From NCBI GenBank assembly GCA_963575645.1, contig OY754464.1, positions 59,618,948-59,682,947 on the forward strand: a DNA stretch of 64,000 nt, written 5' to 3'. This DNA comes from Xanthostigma xanthostigma (Eukaryota; Arthropoda; Insecta; Raphidioptera; Raphidiidae). The notes under the pieces are model-generated. The model was not told the origin of the DNA, ran no database searches, and saw only the letters and a list, made by a program, of their open reading frames with translations. Of the stretch, positions 1 to 12,044 are shown piece by piece. A program made the position numbers and the translations under genes. Numbering within the stretch: position 1 is the first letter of the stretch; every line of letters starts with the position of its first letter.

Positions 1-362
1 TGCACGCTCAGGCGGAACGTGACACTTTTCGGAACGTTACACTTTTTCGTGCATGCAGCCGGTGTTTCAACAATTTATAAGACGTTATCACGTCAAAAAC
101 GTTGACACTTTTGACACTATTATAAACCTAACCTACACTTTTCAGTGTAAATTTCGCACTTACAGACATTATAAGTAGTTACTATTACAGTGAATATAAT
201 TTTGTTGATATGGTAGCTATGGAACTCATTAATGCATTAAAGAAAATTGTTCCCTATCAAACGATTTTCTGTATATGATTTCCGCATAGCTACTATATCT
301 TTACGCTCACCCGGGTGCGATAGATATAATTCTGCAAAATGTATTTCGTTTGTGGCCCGGCG

Positions 363-512
363 TCTGAACTAATAGTTTTAAGCAAATTCTATACCAGATT
401 TGCTTCTATCAGACGTCGCTACTTGATACTAAAACAGTTATTTTTTGTTTGCTTCTGAACTAATTGCTTTAAGCCAATTCTATCAGATGTCGCTACATGT
501 TACAAAAACAGT
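363..512. repeat. Imperfect tandem duplication
   Basis: Two copies begin TCTGAACTAAT at 363 and 454. Each runs through TCTATCAGAYGTCGCTAC to an ACAGTT end, with indels between them. No coding content. Confidence 0.7.
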
Positions 513-1535
513 TTTTTTAGAAAACACGTAATTTTGTACAAAATATTTAATAAAAACTATCCTATAGCGTAAGTTGGACCAAGCAAGACACATTTACAAA
601 ATTTCATTAAAATGGGTACGGTGGCTTCGGAGATTAACGCGGACAAACATCGTAACACGAGATTTTTGTATATACAAGTGTATAAAGATGAAGAATATTC
701 CGTAAATATCCATTTAGAACATTCATGTGGGTTTAAACGTAAGTTTCGCTTCTAGAATGTGTATTGTAAATAAGATATTATCACTGTTTGCCGAATTATG
801 GTGTTCATACAGTCGTCGACCGAATTATATAGGTTTATTCGCGACTAACCGCTTAGTAGTGCCTTTACAATGTTCAGGTGACAGTAACAATTTTTCAAAA
901 TTTTATTGTGCCGGACCTGACTTTTGCTTATTTGTCGATATTAGAGAAAACTAGCATAATAAAAAATTTTAAATTTAAAATTGCAAAAAAAATTTGTTTA
1001 TGCAAAATATTCTGTTCAAAATGTATTAAGAAAAATGTAACTATAGATTATAATCGCTCGGCAAATAAGGGTATTAACGACCAATTCAATAGTTTCATTA
1101 AATTTAGATACACTCGCGCGGCTGCGGCTCAAATATTGAAAAATACCAAAAAGAAGAATTTTACGAATTATTTTTCCACATTTATCATAATAAATTTATT
1201 TTGTGTAGATGACACCCAATTTGTGACATTTGACAGTAATGACGACGGTTATTGTAAATATAATTTTTACAGCTTTTTTTTTTATAAGTCATACTTTTTG
1301 ATGTTACGTAATGTTTATTACTAACGGTCGTGTGTATACCATGTAAATAATGTAACTATTCTATTACGGCACACAATAATTCGGTAGGAATCTTTTGATG
1401 AAATGTAATCAATGGTTAAAATGTGGACGTTGAACAGGAACCGTTAGTCGTAAAATAGTATACTTTATTGCAAAAGTTGCATAACTCAGGATTATAGACA
1501 TGTATGCATTATATGTTTGTACAGGATGATTCAGA
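513..1535. other. Gene-free AT-rich stretch
   Basis: It contains open frames of up to about 148 codons, rich in Asn, Lys, Phe and Ile, with no domain and no codon signal. I see nothing functional. Confidence 0.6.
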
Positions 1536-1544
1536 AATGGATCT

Positions 1545-1725
1545 GTCAAAAAAGTATCCTTACTAATATTACAAATGCGAAAATAACTCTGTTTGTGAGT
1601 CGGTTATTTCGAGGAGATACACTGCAACCTGAGGAAGGACATATAGGCTACATTTTCTCTAAAAAAATAGCATGAGTGGGGTGAAATAGGAGATGAAAGT
1701 TTGTATGGGGAACCAATTTCTCAAG
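1545..1725. repeat. Non-LTR/SINE-like repeat fragment
   Basis: TTACTAATATTACAAATGCG followed by AACTCTGTTTGTGAGTCGGTT and a GAGGAAGG...ATAGGCTACATTTT stretch is the common insect short retroelement pattern. Ends are not defined. Confidence 0.5.
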
Positions 1726-2113
1726 TCAGGGATATGAAAATTAATTGATAAGAAGTGTTTCAGAGTTTTTGCTAAATCATCCTTCAAGAGGGTAAAATAG
1801 GGGAGGAATTCAAAATTCACAAAGAGCTTCTGGAAAAAATATCAAAGTGTAGGAACTATTATTGTTGCTGCCGTTTCATCTCAATTATGTGCGGGTAAGG
1901 CTAGTTAATAGATAAATTTTGCAGTTATAACTATTGTCTATCAACAGGACTTAGAAAATAGACAAGCGATCAATGAGAGCGTTGTTTATACCATAGGTAA
2001 AAGAGGCTATAGGTAGACAACATCCACGTTACCAAGTTCCGACGCAAGGAGGATAAAGGTAAAGGAAACCCGTGTGTGTATATTGGAGACGGATGAACAA
2101 CGGAAACAACAAA

Positions 2114-2215
2114 TCTGTATATGCGCGGGTAGTAACTCGATGTTCTGTCTATAACTTTGGTTTCTTCAAAAAGTATCTTATGGTTGTCTAGAGTCAACGT
2201 ATGCTCGGCTATTGC
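2114..2215 (-). pseudogene. Penelope-like element GIY-YIG endonuclease remnant
   Basis: On the minus strand 34 codons read AIAEHTLTLDNHKILF, then EETKVIDRTSSYYPRIYR. This matches the C-terminal part of Penelope-like retroelement proteins, which have an AEH...H.I.F..TK(V/L)...(Y/F)(Y/F)PR(I/L).RE pattern after the GIY-YIG domain. Past the YR the frame loses the family pattern, although a GFPLPLSS stretch further on may be the degraded tail. No start, no reverse transcriptase and no intact C-terminus remain, so it is a dead fragment. A hammerhead-like core lies within 15 nt. The assignment rests on remembered family motifs. Confidence 0.6.
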
Positions 2216-2226
2216 AGATTTTTCAA

Positions 2227-2258
2227 TTGATAATGTCTACCACAGTTGTTGACGAAAC
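2227..2258 (+). ncRNA. Degenerate hammerhead-ribozyme-like core (Penelope-associated)
   Basis: TTGATAA (2227-2233; consensus CTGANGA), a possible stem II with GTC/GAC pairing, then GAAAC at 2254-2258 followed by GTCAGG. Nearby ACGGCATACAAGCCCGGAAACC resembles the usual Penelope terminal-repeat context. Core substitutions make activity unlikely. Confidence 0.45.
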
Positions 2259-2873
2259 GTCAGGTAGAAATACCAATGCATCACGGCATACAAGCCCGGA
2301 AACCAAGAAGAGTTGGATCAACACCGGCCGTGAAAGCCTACACACTTGGATAAAAAACGTTAAATTATCCCTAGCATCTTGCAGTCATTGATTAAAGTAG
2401 GTACCTACTGTATTTTTACTTCAGTCAGGGATGACTTTTTCGAAGCTTTTTTATCTTATTCTGGCCGGTGTTACTTTAATTCGATCGTAATCACATAAAA
2501 TATGACTTTTTTTCCATTTCGTTTTTATTCTCGAATAAGTATTCAGAAACCACCTGTATATAAATAATATGTACTATAGATATTATGTTTACAATGTATT
2601 TCCTAAAGGGTATGGGACATGGCTATTGTTTACATTTTATCGCTTACATATAAGTATGAATGCGATATTCCAGAATCTAGAGCTAAATGCAATAAATATA
2701 AGTATATGAAAAGTTCTGACTGCTAGGATAAGAACTAACACCATATTAATCAGGGTTGAGACAATCCATTGCGCTTGTAAATGAAATAACCCAGCCCTAT
2801 TATATTTCAGAAATCAGCTAAATCGTTTGTGGTGGTGTCAAATGAAATGGCTTGATGAAATGGTTCCAAAAAT

Positions 2874-3038
2874 ATATATATGTTACCGGACAAACCCGAT
2901 TTCAGGACAAACTAGTTTGGCCTACTATTCATACTAGGACAAACTAGTTTGGCCTAGGCCAAACTGGTTTGTAGAACTAGTTTGGCCTAGGCCAAATTAG
3001 TTTGTCCTGAAATCAGGTTTGGCCGGTAACATATATAT
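2874..3038. mobile_element. Foldback MITE built of GGCCAAACTAGTTTG motifs
   Basis: The inverted ends read ATATATATGTTACCGG and CCGGTAACATATATAT, continuing as a GATTTCAGGACAAACT arm. The middle is made of repeats of the near-palindrome CCAAACTAGTTTGG. Almost the whole element can fold on itself. Confidence 0.75.
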
Positions 3039-3178
3039 GAATAAAAGCACATTTAAAAAATAAACTAAAAATATTTATTATAAAAACAAAAAACCTGATA
3101 TATGGAAAAATAGAAAAGATGCAAAACAAGTTTCCATTGGGTAAAAAGATGTTAATGACAATTTGCAGTAGGTATATA

Positions 3179-3394
3179 GTCAGAGTGCCCGTCGGCAAAA
3201 ATTTTATTGATACATACTCTCCCCAAACGGTCCAAACTTTGTATATGGCTTCATTAGTCCTAGTCTGACACTTATTTCCTCTATGACTTTTCTTGATTTT
3301 AGGGCGTTTTTCCTCTGCATTTTCCGAAAGATGCCATATACAAAGTTTGGGGAGAGTATGTATCAATAAAATTTTTGCCGACAGGCACTCTGAC
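3179..3394. mobile_element. TA-flanked MITE (Tc1/mariner type)
   Basis: Ends are GTCAGAGTGCC and GGCACTCTGAC, flanked by TA at 3177-3178 and 3395-3396. The inverted arms extend about 50 bp through CGGCAAAAATTTTATTGA and CTCTCCCCAAA. A partial copy lies at 12969. TA duplication fits the Tc1/mariner superfamily. Confidence 0.8.
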
Positions 3395-3719
3395 TAATAG
3401 TAATGCTGGGTTGTCAAAGGCACTGTCAGAAAATCTTGACAATGACTTTAGATTGTGAACACACATAACCGAAAAATAAATTATATCTCCGAAAATATAA
3501 GGTCTAAAATAAAGTTTAAAAAAATCAGGTTTACAAAAAAGCAGATCAAGATCACAGGAAAAATCATATTTTCGACCGTTTTTTAGATTTATCGCCAAAA
3601 TATAATGCTGCGCATATAAAAAGACGTACAACATACGATAAAAACTAGAGCGAATGATGAACGAAGTCCTCGTCGCCTAAATACAATTTTTTTAGTTTTA
3701 ACAAACTATAATTATGTTA

Positions 3720-4250
3720 TAGACAATAACCAATGTAAGTATTTTTAATTTTTATTTGACGCCCATGTTAATAAGAAAATTGTCAAATAAATAATTTTAT
3801 TGCTACATAGTCTGATATGAAGTCTGGAGCCAAGTTATTAGAGCTTAGAGATGTTGAAAGTTCCAGTATCGACAGCATAACAGATATTGTGTCACAGACG
3901 ATAATCAATTTAAGTATTTAATCTTTTTATTTGATGATCATGTAAATTAGAAAATTGTCAAATAAATTGTATTGTTACACAGTTGACTGGGAAGTGAAAA
4001 CATATTTTTTCATTGACTAAAAAACTACACTTCTTATTTGAGGCATATTAAAACTTATTGTCATTTGTCATTCGGTTATTATTAATTCAATTGCTGGACA
4101 GTTTAATAATTAATAAATTATGTCGTAATTAGTTCACTGTGGAGTCTGTAGACTAGACAGCATGGTGATCAGGGTCTGATATAAAGTCTGGAGCCAAGTC
4201 ACTAGGGCTTAGAGATGTTGAAAATTCCAGTATCGATAGCGTAACACTGA
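3720..4250. repeat. Duplicated block with two interleaved units
   Basis: Unit A (AAGTCTGGAGCCAAGT...GTTGAAA.TTCCAGTATCGA) occurs at about 3817 and 4183. Unit B (AAGTATTT...TTATTTGA.G..CATGT...AGAAAATTGTCAAATAAA) occurs at about 3737 and 3913. The order is B-A-B-A. Confidence 0.65.
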
Positions 4251-4371
4251 TAACGCAGACAAAATAGTAAAAACTTAAAATCAAACTTCCAATAGTTGAA
4301 GTGTTTGATTGAAAAAAACAGCCAAATTTAAGAATATCAAAACTCATCGTTCTTAATGATTTGAATAAGGA

Positions 4372-4822
4372 TAGTATAATACACCACAAGGGCCGAAAGT
4401 GTGATATTTGCGCTACGTGCCATGACGCCTGAGTCGAAAAATGCTAGACTTTCTGCCTTACAATTGGTGCCGAAAGTGCACACTTTCGGCATCAACTGTA
4501 AGGCAGAAAGTCTGACATTGACTCCTTGGTGTGATTACACGCACCAATGCGGGAAGTTCGTACGTTCGGGCGGTAGTAAATCAAAAACAACCAATCAGCT
4601 GTTGCTTAGATGTCGTTTCCATAGCAACCCTATTACATTTTAGCTAATAGTCGAGAACAGCTGTCATTCGTGTTTTTACGTATATAACCTCAAAGCTTCT
4701 TGCTTGTAATTTATCTGCGTTTTTATGTAATTAATAATTAATTAATGTGTTTAATAAGCGTGCTTACGACTGCGCGCAGTGCAAGATTATCAAACTTTCG
4801 GCCCTTGTGGTGTAATATACTA
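4372..4822. mobile_element. TIR element with internal palindrome and promoter-like motifs
   Basis: Ends are inverted copies of CACCACAAGGGCCGAAAG (left at about 4382; right ends in CTTTCGGCCCTTGTGGTG), with extra outer pairing of TAGTATA. A nested palindrome at 4446-4513 has arms AGACTTTCTGCCTTACA and a GCCGAAAGTG core. The interior holds CCAATCAGCTG and an RFX/X-box-like GTTTCCATAGCAAC (4614-4627). No transposase. Superfamily not assigned. Confidence 0.7.
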
Positions 4823-5615
4823 TACTTATCTATAGTTCCAAAGATGGAATGAATACGGATCATTATTTTGTTAACGCGAAACATGCCGGAGGAACTATCT
4901 CGCTCGATTATTTCACTGAAACCATTCTGTTGAAGGAATAAAATGATATATGAGTGTACGCGGATTGCAGACCGATCTCGTTCGATGGATTCTAAAATCT
5001 AGACGGAGAGGAATAGGCATCGACTGTATATTTTTAAGAAAATCAACAGCTAGTGTCATTATAGTCGGGTACAAATTCATATTTTCAATTTATTATTTTA
5101 AACAAAAGTTAAAATACAAGTTCTCGGATTAAAACCTAGAAAATGGGGGCTTGTAATAGAGGAGACGTTGAAACGCTTTAAAACTCGACTGTTTTCAAGC
5201 CCTGCGACCTGCATCCAATGTATCCGTAAGTTAAGCAGTCGAGCGAGTTTTGAGACGAGAAGTTAACTGAACTAAAACCAACAGCTGTTGACGCAGAACC
5301 TCCCCAGCTCTCTCTCTCTCTGACGCAATACTTCACATATGTTCTCCTGGGGAGTTGATAAACAATAGCTACGTCATAACACATCACCGCGCGGTGACTT
5401 GCTGCCAACCAGCCTCCTCGGATCTACTTTCCGTTTTGTTTACTTATTGATTACAATTTACAATTATGTTCACTTTTAATGTCAGAATTTACATAAAAAT
5501 ATTTGAAGTATAATACTGATATGTATAAATCATATATTTATAACAACTAAATCACTCAAAGACAAACTGTAAGACCTAATGTCTTCAGTATATATAGTAG
5601 TGTTGATCCAATAGA
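4823..5615. other. Gene-free stretch
   Basis: Holds a short (CT)n tract near 5308 on the + strand (GAGAG on the minus strand) and no supported gene. Confidence 0.5.
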
Positions 5616-5618
5616 ATG

Positions 5619-5835
5619 TCACGATAAAGGAAGGGTTGGTTGAGAATCAAGAAATAAGCTTTGTCAAAGTTATGCTAGTGGCCAACGTTTCGAAAAAAAT
5701 ATTTGAATGTTCAGGGCCTCAATTTGACCAACTTGAAGCCTTGAAGATGAAAGTATTTTTTTTAAAACGTTGACCACTAGCATAACATTGGTAAAGCATA
5801 TTTCTTGACCTTCAACCAAACCTTCCTTCATCATG
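5619..5835. mobile_element. Foldback element with paired hammerhead-like motifs
   Basis: Arms of about 75-100 bp are inverted: GGAAGGGTTGGTTGA...GTTATGCTAGTGGCCAACG on the left, and CGTTGACCACTAGCATAAC...CAACCAAACCTTCC on the right. Each arm ends inward in a Penelope-type hammerhead remnant (minus strand near 5680-5713, plus strand near 5740-5778). It looks like two Penelope ends in inverted orientation. Confidence 0.65.
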
Positions 5836-6696
5836 TAAAACCTAATCCAATTAACGTGTCATGTAAAAATATAGTCCAGTCATGAAGTGTTGCTAATTTA
5901 GAACAAAATTATTGACCTTTCGTAAGATTTGAATCAACAATCAATTTCTTCGAAAACTAGCGATTATTTAATAAATTAAGTGCCTAATACTGAGGAGAAG
6001 AGCAACGTGAGAAAGGAAGTATGGTGATAATTTGACACCAGACGTATTATATGGGAGGTATGATATAAATTACTTGTAAGATTCTAAAATATGTTATTCC
6101 CCAACTGAATTCGATATGAGCATTTAATAACATTTGCATTCTAGACTTGCGCAAAACACTTCCAAAGACAGAACGGATATGGAACGTTTTTTTTATTGAA
6201 CTGTTTCACTGGTATATCTTTGCGATCTTTGAAGAAAAGAAGTGATATGAACGTCTGCACATTGTGAACCGACTCTAAGTCTTAACTCTTAATGGACAGG
6301 AGCATGCTTCGTAGTGTAAAACGTCGAGCCTACCTCAATATGTCAGACACCCGATATAGTGCATATGTACTCTCATTCGTGATCGAAAATATACTGTACC
6401 ATTGACGAATGGCGACAGATCCGTTATGAAATCATACTAGGTACTATTTGGTGAAGTATGATGTTATTAACATGCACTCTAAAAAAATATAGGAAACGTC
6501 TCCGACAGAAGACATGATTCCCGGAGCTGTACATGTCCGGAACTATCCAAGTTTAATCAGAACAATATTTCTATAAAATATAGTCGATGCATCGTCCATG
6601 GACGACCAGCTAGAGACTGTTGAATATGTTTTGGATTATAGTAATCAAAATTTTAAAAAGAGAAAATGCGAAAAATTATATAGCTTTCAACGTTAA
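5836..6696. other. Gene-free stretch
   Basis: AT-rich unique-looking sequence. I see no gene or defined repeat. Confidence 0.5.
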
Positions 6697-6819
6697 TAGC
6701 TCTGTCCCAACCTATCTGCGAACGGTAACAGAACCGTCACAGTCATGCGTAGTAGCTAAAACGAAACTGTATCAATTTTGCAACACTGCAACTGTGGCAG
6801 TTCTGTTGGAACAGAGCTA
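6697..6819. mobile_element. Short MITE, family A copy 1
   Basis: Inverted ends are TAGCTCTGTCCCAAC and GTTGGAACAGAGCTA. The internal CCGTCACAGTCATGCGTAG.TAGCTAAAACG is shared with the elements at 37737 and 56900. Confidence 0.7.
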
Positions 6820-7660
6820 CAGCTAATAAAAATATGTATTTTGTATTTTATTACAGATTGTCATTTTTATAATTATTAATTTTTACAAAGCGATTTACAA
6901 ATCAAATTGAACTAATTTCTTGTAATCCTTTCAATTTTCTCCTTTTAATAATTTGGCTGCTACAATCAAATAAATATATTCAACTCAACTAATCACAACC
7001 GTACTAACTTCGAAATAAAAAAGTATTTACAGTATCGGCCATTTTGGCTTTAGTTTTCTACACATTAGATTAATACGAGCGAAAGCTACGTTAAACGCAA
7101 GCGAATCTAGAATAACAAGCGAAGTTGACGCGAACGAAACCTCAGATATAAACAATTAAACTTAGGACAACGGTAAGTTTTACATCTGGTAGTCGAATGA
7201 CTATGACTGTGGTAAAAAAACAAATATGCACGTTGCACCCACTTCATCCCTCATGTTCTAAAAAGAGATGGATATCCCTTCTTCACATGAAGGACAAGAA
7301 AGAGGGAAGATTTAATAATGTCGGTCAAACACACGGCTTCAAACAAGTGGCTACTCGACCAGCGCAGTAGTGGCGATTAAACAAATTGCGTATATATACC
7401 AGTGACGGTTGAACTTTCCGTTCCCGTTGTCGAAAAGAGAACTAAAAAACTCAAAAGGATCATGGGCAGACGATACAGAAAATAGTAGTTCAGACGTTTT
7501 CACGAAAAATTTAAGGCGCTGACCGTAACTGCACCTTTCATTTTATTTCTCACTGATTTTAACCCATTATGTATTTCATTTACTAGTTGCCGGACGAACT
7601 GATTAATCTACTCACAAACTTCCGAGAGTTACGGCAGCGTCCATCTCAGAACCGTCTTTA
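6820..7660. other. Gene-free stretch
   Basis: No supported coding region. Nothing of note beyond AT-rich unique sequence. Confidence 0.5.
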
Positions 7661-8215
7661 ACCTATTGGAGGCCCTGGGCACATTAAGATAATGGGGCTC
7701 CTATGACCTTGACAGAGCACTATTTTGTTAGAATAGACAAAGAAAGTATATAAGCAAGGTTCTAGATTTATTTTTATTTCTTTACAGTCACATTAAATTA
7801 ATAGATAATATAATATAATCCACAAATGGTTGAAGAGGTACCCTTCTAGATTTGAGATGGGCAAAATCATTAATCACTTCTTCAAAATCTATGTTTTTGA
7901 GCATATCACATTCTATGGACATCAGCGACAAACTGGTTAATCTCTCTTGAAGCATTGTACTTAAATTGTATTTTTATTTTATATATTTAAAATTACCTAA
8001 GCAGGCTGAAATTGGAAATAGAGTAGCTTCGCGCATTCATAAGTTAATAAGCAAAAGCAAGTAGGAATTTATTGTAGTCAGTCATTATCGTTTGATTTTA
8101 TCGAAATAAATATGTTTTTCCGTAAGCAGGAACTGGGGTGCCCATATCGATTACGGGGCCCTGGGAACGTGCCCAGAATGCCCAGTGAAAAGAGGGGCCT
8201 GGTCTATCTCTCGGT
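7661..8215. repeat. Degenerate element with GGCCCTGGG-type ends
   Basis: GGAGGCCCTGGGCAC near 7670 and GGGGCCCTGGGAACGTGCCC near 8157 resemble the insect repeats that also occur at 17.9-18.2 kb. Boundaries and superfamily are unclear. Confidence 0.4.
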
Positions 8216-8969
8216 TTCGATCGGTACTGGACTCTTTAGGTTTGGTGCATTCCTGTCGATACGAACTTTCCACTGATATGTGTTTTTTATAATTCCGAAC
8301 ATATTTACGAATCATATAAGACGATATGTTTAATTATTTATTCACTTACATTCCGGCGACTATTCTTCATCTTTACAACGTCATCCGAATCAACAGCTAA
8401 ACGCGTTTCCACGCTACATTATTTTAACAACGTATACAAAGCTAATTCGTGACTATTAGGCGCACGCGCCTACACTCGTGCAATGACGTCACAGACAAAA
8501 TAAATTGTGCGCGACGAACTCGTACAGGCATGCTTTACCCGTTATGGGATAAACCGTCGTTGATGCATTATTTAGGCTCGTAGTTATTAACGATTCAAAT
8601 CTGACGGTATTTTGTAATGTAAAAAAGTTCGACAACGAGCGAATAGACGTTTTCACGTAAAAAGTTATTTGCAATTAACACGTATTTTCTGACTAGGTAA
8701 GTTAAACAGGTGAAACTCAAACCCTATAAAAGTCTCCCGATAAACTGCAGTTACACAATCGATGCATTCTAGGATCTAGAATGCAATTTTGTGGGTAAAT
8801 ACAGTTCAACAAACAGTTATTCTAGTTGGTCAGAAATACATAATTCTACATCTAGAGATGTATAGTTCGAGATTGTAAATTATAGACGCTCGATAACTGC
8901 GGTCATAGTATGATCTGCGACACTCTCAACGATAATAGTTAATTTAATATCTTATTACGAAACAAAACA
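8216..8969. other. Gene-free stretch with one copy of a dispersed 30-bp motif
   Basis: Contains ATAGACGCTCGATAACTGCG (about 8882), one of six copies of a short dispersed motif. No gene. Confidence 0.5.
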
Positions 8970-9458
8970 AACCTTATGGGATTTGGTTCTCGGTTATATC
9001 GATCGAAAATGGTTTTATTTTATAGTTTAAAGGTCACTAAGAAAAACTGTCCATGGGCGCATAGCCTACAAATCAATATATTTTTAGGTACAGATATGTT
9101 AAGCGAAATTTTAGATAATATTCCATTGAATACACAATCTTAAAAAATCTTAAGTTATAGAAATATGTTTTCGAGTGCGCTGAATCCGAATATGACAATA
9201 TTATTTTATACAGGGTGACACCTTCCAACATTACCTAATATTTTTCTATTTCTAAAAAAGCACAACAGTTGAACATGGAACATGTTTGTGAATTCAATGG
9301 ATATCCCTATATCTAAAGTCTCGCTAAACATATCTGTAGGTAAAAATCTATTGCTTTTTAGGCTTAATACACCTATGAACACTTTTCTTAGTGACCTTTA
9401 AACTATAAAATAAAACCATTTTCGATCAATTTAACCGAGAACCACATCCCGTAAGGTT
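8970..9458. mobile_element. TIR element with about 85-bp arms
   Basis: The left arm runs AACCTTATGGGAT..GGTTCTCGGTT...CGAAAATGGTTTTATTTTAT to AAGGTCACTAAGAAAA. The right arm is its inverse and ends ACCGAGAACC..ATCCCGTAAGGTT. The interior of about 320 bp has no coding capacity. Confidence 0.8.
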
Positions 9459-9927
9459 TGTGCGAGGTCCTGTCGCTACACATTTCCGATATTTGGCGTC
9501 ATACTAAAGTGTCGAGACACCGTAGGATATTTTTTCTCAAGGAGGTACAATAAAAATCTGGCATGGCTAAGGAGGTGCAGCAAGATAATGTTTGAGAGCA
9601 ACTGGCACAGACAAGGATTATTTATATGGGCAACCAAAACCGATGTGTGGCTTCCCCAACTTGTATACCTGTTTCCGGTATTCTCTCGTCTCTTCAACTT
9701 GATCTGAAATTTCCTGCGTGCGGAGAAATTATATTTCCATTCTACAAATGGATATAGAATTAATAAAATTAATATTTTCTTATTGACTAATATCGATTAC
9801 TATACCTTTTAGAGTGCAATTTAGGGTTCCCTTTCATTTTTCAATCAATTAGATATCATGGAATAAAATGATTAATACTAAGTTTCTGATACGACCTTCA
9901 GCTTTAAATCTAGAAAGAATGTCATTT

Positions 9928-11440
9928 TTAGGGTTCCGTACCCGGAGGGTGCTTAAACGGAACCCTATTACTAAGCCTCCGCTGTCCGTCTGTCTGTCTG
10001 TCTGTCTGTCAGCGGGCTGTATCTCAAGAACCGTAATAGGTAGAGAGTTGAAATTTTCACAGAGTGTGTATTTCTATTGCCGCTAGATCAACAAATAATT
10101 AAAAACCCCCCAAAACTCCCTAAAGAGGAGCAAACTAAGTTTTTTGCTTATAATTCGCTCAATTTAAATCAGATCGTTTCGAGACCTGTCTTAAACGAAA
10201 GAGGAGAAAATTTTATATAGATTTTGTATAACAGAATTCGTCGAAACACTTTTTTTGTACAGCTTTATATAGAAATATAATGTATAAATTCAATTTTGTC
10301 TAATCCATAGCATACACGGAGATCGTCTGTCTTCGTTTGTTGCATAGTGTACTATGGGAATTTAAATATTGCGTATGTTTTGTCTTAAAAAAAAGATTGC
10401 ATTTGTTCAAAAACGAATGTCATTTCAAATATTAGTCAGTCTTTTGACATTAGTATTTTGTGAAATGCAAAGCCTTCTGAGTTAACGATTTGAATAACTA
10501 ATTGATTAATTATTAGAACATATTGCTTTGACAGATGCAAACGTCATTTTTGACATTTTTTACCATTCCAACACCATGGATGAGCGGAATAAAACCAAAT
10601 TTTGGGAGGATGTTTAATATGCAAATATGAAGAGGCCTATTGTTTTTGAGAGACGTCGGCGCAAGCGCAAAAGAAATATATATTATAATGTTGTTTTTAT
10701 AAGTTAATAGTATACTTTTCATAACGGCTTATTATTTTGTTTTACAGGAGTTTTGTAAAATAAATTTTTGAAAAAAATCGACGCATGCGTAGAAGAAATA
10801 TATACTATAAGGCTGTTTTTTATATAATAACGGTATACTTTTCATAACGGTTTATTATTCTATCTATGTTTACAAAAGTTTTGTAAATTTTTTTGGGAAA
10901 AATTGGCGCATGCGCAAAAGAAATATATGCAATGACGTTGTTTTATATAATAATAGTATATATGTCATAATGGTTTATTATTCTATTTTAAAAGAAAGTT
11001 TTGTAAAAAGTTTTAGGGAGAAAGGCGGCGCATGCGCAGAAGAGATATATGCTATAACATTGTTTTTATATAATAATGGTGTATTTTTCATAATGGTTTA
11101 TTATTCTAAAGTTTTGTACTTTTTTTTTTTTGGGAAATCGGCGCATGCGCAACAGAGTTATTTTCCATAACGTTGTTATTTGATATAATGGTATATTTAT
11201 CAAAACTTTATATTATTTTATTCTACAAGAAATTTTTGTTAAAAAAGTGTTTAGGTATAATATAAAAACGCCGGGGTGAATTATGTAAAATTTCACGCCT
11301 TGAAATTCTCGAACTACTTGCATACTCCCACTGGTTACATATTGTTATAGCGCCTCTCTTATTTCTTTTACAAAAGTATAGTGTACGGAACCCTTCGTAT
11401 GCGAGTCCGACTCACGCTTGACCGTTTTTTTTTTAATCTT
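9928..11440. mobile_element. Long dispersed repeat with GGGTTCCGTAC ends and internal tandem array
   Basis: The left end AGGGTTCCGTACCC is followed by an AACGGAACCCTATTACTAAG block and a (GTCT)n run at 9988. The right end GTACGGAACCCTTCG is followed by a CGAGTCCGACTC block. This matches a non-autonomous element type I know from many insect genomes. Its class is not resolvable here. It encloses the tandem array at 10658-11260. Confidence 0.65.
10658..11260. repeat. Five-unit tandem array, about 122-bp period, with GCGCATGCGC sites
   Basis: Units begin at GGCGCAAGCGC (10658), GACGCATGCG (10780), and GGCGCATGCGC (10905, 11027, 11140). Each continues ARAAGAAATATATGC...TTTTTATATAATAATRGTATA...CATAATGGTTTATTATTCTA. 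Spacings are 122, 125, 122 and 113. A single diverged unit with the same upstream flank lies at about 26140. Confidence 0.85.
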
Positions 11441-12044
11441 GAGATAAAAACAAGTGCTACTTTTAAATATAGATTTAAAGCCATAAGAAGGGTCTATATC
11501 AGAAATAGGACAATTGAATGAATGTTATTTTCCGTCGATTTTTTGCCAAATTTGTTATCATAGAAAAGCGTATCTATATTTGACAAGTCTTAGCTGTACT
11601 GATTTTGAAAATAGGGAGGGGGGGATAATGAATTACATGTGTCGGCCGGATTTTTTTTGCTTTTACGTATCTGGATAAAATTTTTGGGGTAGTCTCATTA
11701 TCACAGGGAGCTGTAATTCGTGGGCAATGGCAGGTAAACTGTGAATGTAATACTGCATTTTTTTGCCAGAGTTTAACAGGTGTTACAGAATTTGGACAGA
11801 GAAAAGTTATTTGCTAAAAATTCAATTTAGCTACTGCCTTCTACAGTACTGATCCCGAAGAAAACACAAAGTGCTGAAACGCTAGTCATTAAAGAAATGA
11901 AAATGATCAAAAATTTGATATTGGATTTGTTTCTCAAGAAGAACATAACACAAGACAATTAAGAATAACATTATGTATTAGTGAAAAACATCTCTAATAA
12001 TAATTTAGATTGATGATGATCCTGTTTAAATGTTGCAAGTTTAA
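11441..12044. other. Gene-free stretch
   Basis: AT-rich, with a short G run near 11620. Nothing supported. Confidence 0.5.

Noticed and set aside
878..1324. 148-codon open frame
   Set aside because: Low-complexity Asn/Lys/Phe-rich translation of AT-rich DNA, no domain.
3013..3634. Two overlapping minus-strand frames of 111 and 117 codons
   Set aside because: They lie across MITE sequence and AT-rich DNA with no domain.
10658..11260. CRISPR array
   Set aside because: Units are about 122 bp of diverged tandem repeat in a eukaryotic transposable element, not short identical repeats with unique spacers.
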